From positions 1-15,756 of the forward strand of contig CAYYJM010000144.1 in NCBI GenBank assembly GCA_964471755.1: a DNA stretch of 15,756 bases, given 5' to 3'. Made by a program: the position numbers and the translations under genes. This DNA comes from CAYYJM01 sp964471755. GTDB lineage: Bacteria; Planctomycetota; Planctomycetia; Gemmatales; Gemmataceae. The notes below the pieces were generated by a model, which had not been told where the DNA came from, searched no databases, and worked only from the letters and a program-made list of their open reading frames with translations. Below, in pieces: positions 7,600 to 13,656 of the stretch (position 1 is its first letter; every line of letters begins with the position of its first letter).

Positions 7600-8793
7600 A
7601 TGAGTTCCAACGAAAGCAACACCCCCTGGGGCAACCCCGCGAGCCCGGCTCCTCGACCGCAGGCCAACGATCCGACGATCAGCCAAACCACGATCATGCT
7701 GCTGGCCCTGATCGCCATCGCCGGCTGGGCCCTGTTCAGCTGGACGGTCATCCGCGATGGCTGGTTCCGTGGGCCGTACGTGCCACCGGTCATTCAGGCG
7801 CGCGGCGACCTCGCCGAGGACGAGAAGGCCACGATCGCGCTGTACAACGACGCCCGGCCCAGCGTCACCCACATCACCACGCTGACGGAACGACGCAACG
7901 GCTTCTCGTTCAACGTCGAGCAGGTTCCCGCCGGCACCGGTAGTGGCTTCGTCTGGGACAAGCTCGGCCACATCGTTACGAACTACCATGTCATCGAAAG
8001 CGTCGTGCAAAAGGGCGACTCGGTCGTCGTCACTCTCGACGACCAGAGTACCTGGGACGCCAAGGTCTGGGGCACCTACCCCGACCAGGATCTCGCCGTC
8101 CTGAAGATCGCCGCCCCGGCTGGGTCGCTCCGGCCGCTGGCTCTGGGCCAGTCGAGCAACCTCCAGGTCGGTCAGAAGGTCTTCGCCATCGGCAACCCGT
8201 TCGGCCTCGATCAGACCCTGACGACCGGCGTCATCAGCGCCCTGGGCCGTGAGATCCAGTCGGNNNNNNNNNNCCGTCGGCCGATCAAGGGCGTCATCCA
8301 GACCGATGCCGCCATCAATCCGGGCAACTCGGGCGGCCCCCTGCTCGACAGTGCCGGCCGACTCATCGGCGTCAACACGGCCATCTACAGCCCCTCGGGC
8401 ACCTCGGCCGGCATCGGCTTCGCCATCCCGGTCGATGACGTCAAGCGCGTCGTTGATCAATTGATCACCCAGAAGAAGGTGGTCCGGCCGGGCCTCGGCA
8501 TCCGCATCGCTCCGGACCAGACCGTGCGGCAACTCGGCAAGACGGGCGTCCTCGTCATCGGCGTCGTGCCGGACAGTCCGGCCGCGAAGGCCGGCATCGT
8601 GCCGACCACCCGCGACGCTCGCGGTCGCATCGCGCTGGGCGACTTCATCATCGCCATCGATGGCCATGAGATCCACGACTCCGGAGACCTGTTCGGCCTC
8701 CTGGAGAAGAAGGCCGTCGGCGACGTGATTACCCTGACCGTCCAGCGCGGCGATCAGAAGGTCGAGGTGCAGGCGACGCTGGCCGAGGTCTAG
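7600..8793 (+). CDS. HtrA/DegP-like serine protease with one PDZ domain, interrupted by an N gap
   Basis: About 397 residues as drawn: a cytoplasmic N-terminus, one membrane anchor (about 30-50, TIMLLALIAIAGWALFSWTV), a trypsin-like protease domain (about 70-285) and a C-terminal PDZ domain (about 290-397). The catalytic triad is clear: H130 in IVTNYHVI, D164 in DQDLAVLKI and S244 in NPGNSGGPL. TDAAINPGNSGGPL and GIGFAIPVDDV are classic S1C motifs. HtrA proteins degrade or refold damaged envelope proteins, so this one should face the periplasm. Ten Ns at 8264-8273 fall between REIQS and RRPIKG in a protease-domain loop. The frame is kept across the gap, but its true length is unknown; relatives as I remember them have about three residues before R-x-I here. 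It is convergent with the YcaO gene (8 bases between stops) and not part of that operon. Confidence 0.94.
   Translation: MSSNESNTPWGNPASPAPRPQANDPTISQTTIMLLALIAIAGWALFSWTVIRDGWFRGPYVPPVIQARGDLAEDEKATIALYNDARPSVTHITTLTERRNGFSFNVEQVPAGTGSGFVWDKLGHIVTNYHVIESVVQKGDSVVVTLDDQSTWDAKVWGTYPDQDLAVLKIAAPAGSLRPLALGQSSNLQVGQKVFAIGNPFGLDQTLTTGVISALGREIQSXXXXRRPIKGVIQTDAAINPGNSGGPLLDSAGRLIGVNTAIYSPSGTSAGIGFAIPVDDVKRVVDQLITQKKVVRPGLGIRIAPDQTVRQLGKTGVLVIGVVPDSPAAKAGIVPTTRDARGRIALGDFIIAIDGHEIHDSGDLFGLLEKKAVGDVITLTVQRGDQKVEVQATLAEV
8264..8273. other. Assembly gap (10 N) inside htrA
   Basis: Ten Ns replace codons 222-225 of the protease. A run of exactly ten, matching the second gap, looks like a scaffolding placeholder rather than a measured length. 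Confidence 0.95.
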
Positions 8794-8801
8794 GGACGCG
8801 G

Positions 8802-10034
8802 TCACGGGAATGGGTGCGGCAGGGTGACGGCCCATTCCGCCAGGCCGCGTGGTCGCCAGAGAGGGCCGCCGAGAAACGGGTAGCCGTGATGGCCGTGCAG
8901 CGGTTGCAGACCCGGAATCACCACCCGGACGACACGGCACGTCTCGCCGATCTCCTGCCACTCCGGACGGCTCAGATGCCGGATCAGCACCGGCCGTTCG
9001 CTTCCCAGTCGTTCGATCAGAACCGCCAGCGACTCTTCCATCCCGGCATCCGGATCGGTGACACCGGATGCGGGAGAATGCAGAACCGTTCTCGTCAGCA
9101 AATCCGGCCGACGCGAGTAGAAGAGTGCGTGGCCGGTGAAGTCGATCGGCCAGCCCTGATCGAAGTGCGCGGCCGGATCGTGAACGAGGAGTTGCCGCAG
9201 ATGCAGGCGACCTTGCAGGGCTTCGAGCAAGGCCCGCTCCCAGGCGGCCCGACGGGTCGAACGGCAGGCCGAGCCGATGCTGAAGATCATGCCGGGATGA
9301 TCCAGACCCACGACCGAGACGATCGCGACGTGAGCGCTGAACGGCCCAGCCACGCGGTAGAAGCGGTAGGTCAGGTTCGGTCGAACGGCACGCTCGCGGA
9401 TCTCGCGGCCGAGCAGGGACCAGACCGCGCCCGGATCGTGTTCGACCAGTGGATAGCGCCCCCACCACGCGCCGACGACGGCATCCCGCTCGATCACTTC
9501 CTGAGCCCCGCGCAGCACGATCGGATCGCCCGGCCGACCGCACGTCAACCCGGTCGAGATCGACGGTCCCAGCACCGCGCCACCGGTCGGGGCGTCGAGG
9601 AAGACCATCTCGATCGGCACCCACCAGGGTGATCCGGTGACAGCCTGGCCACAGCAGATCCAGCGAAGCGGCGTCGTCGGTTCCGGTCGGGCGAACGGGA
9701 ACCGTGGCCGATCGTATTGCTCGGGATGGAACAGCACCCAGTGATCCAGCGGCACGAACGGTTCGTCGCCCGGCCAGCACTGACAACTTGCTATCACCAC
9801 GTCGTCGGTTGCTAGTGGCCGACAGCCCTGGCGTTCGAGGGCCTCGCCGACGCCGGCCGCGAAGGCCGCGTCGGCCGTCCAGCCGATGCCGCTGGTGGCC
9901 AGTTCGTGGGCCGCGTCCCGGTCGTGCAGCAGCGAGCCGGCCCAGACGTGGACGTCCGGGTCGTGCGGCATTCGTGGCACGACCTCGGTCGAGCGGAACA
10001 GGCCCGTGAATCGGCTCTGATGCCAGGGGATCAT
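8802..10034 (-). CDS. YcaO-domain cyclodehydratase (TOMM/azoline-type RiPP enzyme)
   Basis: A 410-residue YcaO protein, predicted to use ATP to cyclise Cys/Ser/Thr side chains onto the peptide backbone to give azolines. ATP-site motifs: SGIGWTADAAFAAGVGEALER (48-68, with E64, E67, R68), SISTGLTCGR (158-167), then RGAQEVIERDAVVGAWWGR (175-193, with E179, E182, R183), and GSACRSTRRAAWERALLEALQGR (254-276). The C-terminus is LPHPFP, the PxPxP ending that azoline-forming YcaOs place in the active site. One oddity: the Glu normally eight residues before E179 (the E of the family's EA) is Pro171, with D170 beside it. The start at 10034 is chosen because it forms an ATGA overlap with the stop of the E1-like gene; an in-frame alternative at 10058 would overlap more. 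Last gene of the operon. The neighbouring E1-like partner argues for heterocyclisation rather than thioamidation. Confidence 0.9.
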   Translation of the reverse strand: MIPWHQSRFTGLFRSTEVVPRMPHDPDVHVWAGSLLHDRDAAHELATSGIGWTADAAFAAGVGEALERQGCRPLATDDVVIASCQCWPGDEPFVPLDHWVLFHPEQYDRPRFPFARPEPTTPLRWICCGQAVTGSPWWVPIEMVFLDAPTGGAVLGPSISTGLTCGRPGDPIVLRGAQEVIERDAVVGAWWGRYPLVEHDPGAVWSLLGREIRERAVRPNLTYRFYRVAGPFSAHVAIVSVVGLDHPGMIFSIGSACRSTRRAAWERALLEALQGRLHLRQLLVHDPAAHFDQGWPIDFTGHALFYSRRPDLLTRTVLHSPASGVTDPDAGMEESLAVLIERLGSERPVLIRHLSRPEWQEIGETCRVVRVVIPGLQPLHGHHGYPFLGGPLWRPRGLAEWAVTLPHPFP

Positions 10035-10870
10035 CGACGCTTTCCGCAGACGGGACAATCGGGATCACGCGGCACGGCGTGGCTGGTGACATCCAGCGTC
10101 TCCGCTTCGAGGACGTGCAGGCGATACAGGGCCGGGCGCGGATTCGCCTCGGTGGCCAGGGCGAGCTTCGCAACGGCGAGCGCGGCCAGCATTCGCGTCG
10201 CCTCCGGCGGCAGCGGTGACGATTTTATGTCACCGTGTCCCTGGAGGAGGTCGTAGAGATGCGGTGCCGGTGAAAGCCGGCGAAAGTGGCCGACCAGGCA
10301 GGCGAGGCACGGCCCGGCGTCCGGCAGGAAGAGCGGCCCGACGTAGCCGCGCGTCATCGCCCCGGAGCAGACCCAGAGCCAGCGCCGGCCGGCACTCCGC
10401 AGCCGGGCGTTGTGTTCGAGGGCCGTCGCGTAGTCGAGCGATTCCTGCGTGACGAGAGCGAGGGACGTCTCTTCATTTAGCCGCCGGCTTGCCGGCGGTC
10501 TTCCGGGACGAAAACCCGCCGGCAAGCCGGCGGCTAAATGAAGTGCCAGTTCCCCCGCGCCGATGATCTCGACGCCACCGACAAAGGCTGCGTGCGCCGC
10601 CTCGACCGGCCCTTCGCGCAGCAGGCGCTCGCCCTGGAGCCGGAGCAAAACCGCCTCGGCCTCGTCGCGATACACGGGCACCTCGGCGAGCAGGATCTCC
10701 AGGGTCCGCGTGCCATCGACGAGGGCCAGCCAGGCCGGCAGCCACTCGGCCAGGCCAGAGCCGCTGACAACGTATCGCCAGTCCTCGCCGGCCAGGAGAT
10801 GGACGCCGTCAGCCGCTCCGATGATCGTGAAGGGCAAGGCGAGGCACGGCCGTCGGGGCAGGTCCGCCAT
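10031..10870 (-). CDS. E1/ThiF-like cyclodehydratase partner (TOMM leader-binding 'C protein'), with inserted palindrome
   Basis: A 279-residue protein matching the TOMM cyclodehydratase partner family (TIGR03882-like). The N-terminus (about 8-87), with LPAWLALVDGTRTLEILLAEVP and LLRLQGERLLREG, looks like the winged-helix RiPP recognition element that binds the precursor leader. A Rossmann-type GAGELA (104-109) follows. The segment SLALVTQ...NARLRSAGRRWLWV (136-167) and GYVGPLFLPDAGPCLACL (175-192) fit the E1-like fold. C188/C191 and C272/C275 form two CxxC pairs for a structural zinc. Such proteins present substrate to, and stimulate, the YcaO partner. Residues 110-134 are encoded entirely by a perfect inverted repeat (see separate entry). 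The start lies 3 bases after the SRPBCC stop and the stop overlaps the YcaO start as ATGA, so the pair is translationally coupled. Confidence 0.85.
   Translation of the reverse strand: MADLPRRPCLALPFTIIGAADGVHLLAGEDWRYVVSGSGLAEWLPAWLALVDGTRTLEILLAEVPVYRDEAEAVLLRLQGERLLREGPVEAAHAAFVGGVEIIGAGELALHLAAGLPAGFRPGRPPASRRLNEETSLALVTQESLDYATALEHNARLRSAGRRWLWVCSGAMTRGYVGPLFLPDAGPCLACLVGHFRRLSPAPHLYDLLQGHGDIKSSPLPPEATRMLAALAVAKLALATEANPRPALYRLHVLEAETLDVTSHAVPRDPDCPVCGKRR
10471..10543. repeat. Perfect 28-bp inverted repeat inside the E1-like coding sequence
   Basis: Left arm 10471-10498 and right arm 10516-10543 are exact reverse complements (28 of 28) around a 17-base loop. The arms begin CTTCATTTAGCC and each contains two GCCGGC cores. 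The element encodes residues 110-134 of the E1-like protein in frame, ending in SRRLNEE, directly after the Rossmann GAGELA. It behaves like a coding palindromic (REP-like) insertion. No clear target-site duplication is seen. Confidence 0.9.
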
Positions 10871-10873
10871 GCG

Positions 10874-11470
10874 TCACCAGTTCTCGGCCGACTCATCGAG
10901 CCGGGCCTGCACGTTGGCCAGGACGACGCGTAGCCGATCGCGAAGCAGGATTCGCAGCAGAAACGTCGGCACCCGACGAACCTCGACGGCGACCGCCACC
11001 TCGAGCAGCGACTCGCGCGGCCCGAGCCGACGTACCGACCAGTGACCGCGATTGGCCAGCACCTCTCCCTCGCCTCCGTCCCAGCTGCTGCGGTACTCGT
11101 CGAGCAGTTGCTCCTGACGCAGTTGCAAGTCGAGCGGGAAGGTGTTCGCCCAGCCCTGGATTCGGCCGGTGAGATGCGTCGTCCGATCGGGGTCGGGCTC
11201 GAATTTCGGCTGATGCAGGTACGGACAGACATCGGCGTAGCGGTCGTGGTCGGTGAGTACCTGCCAGACCTCCTCGATGCTGTACGGCACGCGGACGACG
11301 GCCCGGACGTGCCGACCGAGTTCGCCATCGACCACCTGGGCCAACGGCGGTTCGCCCGGGGCCGGCTCGCGCGGCGACTCGGCCCAGGAGCCCCGGCCGA
11401 CGACCCAGACGAACAGGCCGACCAGGACGACCGGCCCGAGGAGGGCGAACGAGCGAAGCAGTCGTCGCAT
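10874..11470 (-). CDS. SRPBCC/START-like domain protein with N-terminal membrane anchor
   Basis: A 198-residue protein with an N-terminal hydrophobic segment (about 7-25, SFALLGPVVLVGLFVWVV), a Pro-rich linker (about 31-45), then an SRPBCC-fold domain (about 50-192). The fold is recognised from VRVPYSIEEVWQVLTDHDRYADVCPYL (60-85), the typical 'A...V W ..L.D...y..f.P' opening of polyketide-cyclase/CoxG-like proteins, and the closing amphipathic helix LRVVLANVQARL (180-191). Such domains bind hydrophobic ligands in a deep cavity, and the ligand here is unknown. Its place between the Cys8 membrane protein and the cyclodehydratase genes suggests handling of a lipid-like or membrane-inserted product, which is inference. 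An AGGAGG (11475-11480) that overlaps the stop of the previous gene lies 4 bases before the ATG, closer than usual. The next gene starts 3 bases after the stop. Confidence 0.8.
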   Translation of the reverse strand: MRRLLRSFALLGPVVLVGLFVWVVGRGSWAESPREPAPGEPPLAQVVDGELGRHVRAVVRVPYSIEEVWQVLTDHDRYADVCPYLHQPKFEPDPDRTTHLTGRIQGWANTFPLDLQLRQEQLLDEYRSSWDGGEGEVLANRGHWSVRRLGPRESLLEVAVAVEVRRVPTFLLRILLRDRLRVVLANVQARLDESAENW

Positions 11471-11479
11471 GGTGCCTCC

Positions 11480-12025
11480 TCAATGAAGCATGAGCAGGCC
11501 GCACAGGCCGGCCATGATGCCGATGCCGGCGAGCGCGCCGACGAAGGACCAGAGCGTGATCTGCCCCAGTCGGCGCAGGGCGTTCGCCTTGTCGATGTAG
11601 AAGATGGCGATGCCGATCAGGCAAACGACCGAGGCCCCGAGTTGGACCAGCGGCAGGAAGAACAGGCCGGCCAGCAGGCCGTAGAAGGCCGAATCCGGCG
11701 ACGACCGGTCGAAGAAGAACCAGACGGGGACGCAGGCGAGAACGAACAGGACCAGCAGCCAGTACAGGGCCGTGGCCGGCATGAAGTCCGGCTCGTTCTC
11801 CAGTTCGTCGCGGCGGAACGGGAAGGGGAAGTCCGGATCGACCGGTTTGGGCTCCTCCGCGATGGGGGTGACCGAGCCGACGACGCCGCCGACGAGACTG
11901 CCAAGGGCGTGCAGACAGCAGCAGCAACAACAGCAGCAGCCGAACTGCGGCAGGATCACCGACGGCGCGGCCCGGCGCTCGGCCGGGTGCCGTCGGAGTG
12001 TCACGTCTGTCGGAGGCCGACTCAT
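11480..12025 (-). CDS. Small membrane protein with eight consecutive cysteines; candidate YcaO substrate
   Basis: A 181-residue protein I cannot assign to a named family. Residues 1-29 are hydrophilic and Arg/Pro-rich, ending VILPQFG. Residues 30-37 are eight Cys in a row (11915-11938), using a mix of TGC and TGT codons. A Gly/Val-rich stretch, LHALGSLVGGVVGS (38-51), follows, then an acidic, Pro-rich linker (54-83). About three to four membrane helices come next (about 84-105, 112-144 as one or two, 157-180). The start is chosen because ATG at 12025 overlaps the epimerase stop (ATGA), with AAGG 6 bases upstream; the frame stays open further but runs antisense-like through the epimerase. Being co-encoded with an E1-like/YcaO pair, the Cys8 run may be the heterocyclisation substrate, with residues 1-29 as leader. 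Alternatives are metal binding or lipidated cysteines. Confidence 0.8.
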   Translation of the reverse strand: MSRPPTDVTLRRHPAERRAAPSVILPQFGCCCCCCCCLHALGSLVGGVVGSVTPIAEEPKPVDPDFPFPFRRDELENEPDFMPATALYWLLVLFVLACVPVWFFFDRSSPDSAFYGLLAGLFFLPLVQLGASVVCLIGIAIFYIDKANALRRLGQITLWSFVGALAGIGIMAGLCGLLMLH

Positions 12026-12873
12026 GTCATGTTCGCCTTCATGAAGCGCAGGCCGTTCTCGTACACGTCGCGCGGCGACGAGAACAGATCGCGCCAGACC
12101 CTGGTGGCCGCCGCCAGGTCGGGCAGAGCCCGGCCGAACGACTCGATCGTCAGCCAGCCCTGGTAGCCGACCTTCTTGAGCGCGGCGAACGTTTCGTCCC
12201 AGTGGACCATGCCGGTACCCGGCGTGCCGCGGTCGTTCTCGCTGATGTGGACATGAGCCATCACGTCGGCGATCGCCTCGATGACCGGGGCCGGCCGCTT
12301 CTCCTCGATGTTGGCGTGAAACGTGTCGTACATCAAGCGGAAAGCCGGGTGATTGACCTCCTGCACGAGCTTCTTCGCGTCGGCTCCGGTCGTCAGGAAG
12401 TAGCACTCGAAGCGGTTGAGGTACTCGATGGCGAGGGTGACCTTGTGCTGCCCGGCGAACTCGGCCGCGGCGCGGAGAACCTCGACGGCGCGTTTCTTCT
12501 CATCGCCGGTCGGCGGCTGGCCGGAGAAGACGCCGAGGGCGGAATGATACGGCCCGCATAGATGCGTCCCGCCCAGGGTGGCCGTCATCTCGATGGCCCA
12601 CTTGATCTTGTCGAGGCCCTTCTGGCGGATGGCGGCGTCCGGGCTGACCGGGTTGGTGTTCGCATCGACGACGGTGACGGTGGTGCAGCCGAGGCCCTGG
12701 TTGTCGAGTTCCTTGCGGATGCTGGCGTAGTGAGCCCGGTCGCCATCGAAGAGTGGCAGTTCGACGCCGTCGTAGCCGGTCTTCTTGAGTTCGGCGATGG
12801 TGGGATAATCCTTCTCGGTGACGTGGGCCGTCCAGAGGAGGAGATTCATGCTGTAGCGGATGCCGGTGGCCAT
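12022..12873 (-). CDS. Sugar 3-epimerase-like TIM barrel (D-tagatose/D-psicose 3-epimerase family)
   Basis: A 283-residue xylose-isomerase-like TIM barrel. The metal ligands match the tagatose/psicose 3-epimerase pattern: E150 in LAIEYLNRFE, D183 in YDTFHANIEE, H209 in HVHISENDRG and E244 in TIESF, with R215 in NDRGTPGTG. As I recall, these sit two residues before the positions in the Pseudomonas cichorii enzyme (E152, D185, H211, E246). The usual reaction is C3 epimerisation of ketohexoses with a divalent metal in the cytoplasm, but many planctomycete homologues have unknown substrates. AGGAG (12883-12887) lies 9 bases before the ATG. It is the first gene of the tightly packed run ending with YcaO, and its stop overlaps the Cys8 membrane protein start by 4 bases. 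Uma2 ends 74 bases upstream, so the promoter may be in that gap or further up. Confidence 0.88.
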   Translation of the reverse strand: MATGIRYSMNLLLWTAHVTEKDYPTIAELKKTGYDGVELPLFDGDRAHYASIRKELDNQGLGCTTVTVVDANTNPVSPDAAIRQKGLDKIKWAIEMTATLGGTHLCGPYHSALGVFSGQPPTGDEKKRAVEVLRAAAEFAGQHKVTLAIEYLNRFECYFLTTGADAKKLVQEVNHPAFRLMYDTFHANIEEKRPAPVIEAIADVMAHVHISENDRGTPGTGMVHWDETFAALKKVGYQGWLTIESFGRALPDLAAATRVWRDLFSSPRDVYENGLRFMKANMT

Positions 12874-12947
12874 CGGTCGTGGCTCCTGGTGGAGAGAAAG
12901 AAGTCGATGGCGGCGATTCTACCGGACGGAACGCGAGACGCCAGGGG

Positions 12948-13505
12948 TCAGGCGAACAAGTCGCGCACCGGCAGCCGGAATCCGGGCAGCACCTCCTCGC
13001 CGTCGAGCGTGTCCGTCTCGGCCAGGATGCGAAGGGGTTGGTTCGGTCGGTAGACCGACACGCTGCGGTCGATCGGGTCGATCACCCACAGCAGCGCGAC
13101 GTCGCACGCCAGGTACGCACGCACCTTGTTCTGAATCCGGGAGAAATGGTCACCCGGCGAGACGACCTCGACCGCCAGGTCCGGCGGGATGGCGATGTAC
13201 TCGTCCTCGGGGATTTCCGGCAGACGCTGACGGCTCCAGAAAGCCACGTCCGGACCGCGCACCGTGTCCGGGTCACGGCCCAGGACGAAGCCGGGATTGT
13301 TCGAGAAGATGTTGCCGAGCCGGTTCTCGCGTACGAAGACGAGCAGAGCGCTCGAGACGATCGCGCAGCAGTTGCCGTGTCGGCCTTTCGGAGGCGGCAT
13401 GGTGACGATCACTCCATTGATGAGTTCTTGCCGTGACCCATCGACCGGGTCGGGCAGACGGCCGAATTCCTCGGCGGTCAGCAACGTTTGAGTGGCGGTC
13501 GTCAT
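12948..13505 (-). CDS. Uma2 family (DUF820) endonuclease-like protein
   Basis: A 185-residue protein of the Uma2/DUF820 group, which has a PD-(D/E)xK nuclease-like fold. Visible features are LTAEEFGRLP near the start, E27 in RQELINGVIV, D86 in GPDVAFW, then PPDLAVEVVSPGD with E113 and K127 in NKVRAYLACDVALLWVIDP (126-144). These are the usual acidic and lysine positions. The biological role of Uma2 proteins is unknown; they are greatly expanded in cyanobacteria and planctomycetes and may be linked to mobile DNA. The start at 13505 (MTTATQT) is chosen because AGGAGG (13517-13522) lies 11 bases upstream; the frame stays open to 13712 but that part only translates a palindromic repeat. The long hairpin at 13541-13628 lies just upstream. 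Confidence 0.88.
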   Translation of the reverse strand: MTTATQTLLTAEEFGRLPDPVDGSRQELINGVIVTMPPPKGRHGNCCAIVSSALLVFVRENRLGNIFSNNPGFVLGRDPDTVRGPDVAFWSRQRLPEIPEDEYIAIPPDLAVEVVSPGDHFSRIQNKVRAYLACDVALLWVIDPIDRSVSVYRPNQPLRILAETDTLDGEEVLPGFRLPVRDLFA

Positions 13506-13540
13506 GTCAGAGAATCCCTCCTCGTTATTGCGCGGAACTC

Positions 13541-13650
13541 CCCCGGCTGGCGAGCCCCCCACGAAAGTGGGGGGAGTTTCCTCGCTGCGTACTCCCCCCC
13601 ACTTTCGTGGGGGGCTCGCCAGCCGGGGCTCGCCAGTCGGGGCTCGCCAG
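13541..13650. repeat. Long near-perfect inverted repeat followed by a 14-bp tandem repeat
   Basis: Left arm 13541-13577 and right arm 13591-13628 are reverse complements except for one extra C in the right arm (7 against 6 in a C run), around a 13-base loop. The right end passes into a tandem array of CTCGCCAGNCGGGG: 13615-13628, 13629-13642 and a partial copy at 13643-13650. The element fills the gap between the oxidoreductase stop (13657) and the Uma2 start (13505). It has no T run, so it is not a canonical terminator, though the stem could impede transcription or protect mRNA ends. Confidence 0.9.
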
Positions 13651-13656
13651 GAACAC

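Noticed and set aside
7504..10173. Very long minus-strand open frame running across htrA and YcaO
   Set aside because: It runs antisense to the htrA catalytic-triad frame and lies in another frame than the YcaO motifs. Its translation is low-complexity Arg/Asp/Gly-rich.
10471..10543. Hairpin as a transcription terminator inside the E1-like gene
   Set aside because: There is no T run, and it lies mid-gene with the frame intact and a coupled gene downstream. A coding repeat fits better.
11912..11941. Poly-Gln tract on the plus strand opposite the Cys8 run (CAG/CAA repeats)
   Set aside because: The plus-strand frame there is antisense to a well-packed operon and has no ribosome site or domain.
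12026..12406. N-terminal extension of the Cys8 membrane protein to 12406
   Set aside because: The extension is out-of-frame translation of the epimerase gene. The ATG at 12025 has the ATGA overlap and a ribosome site.
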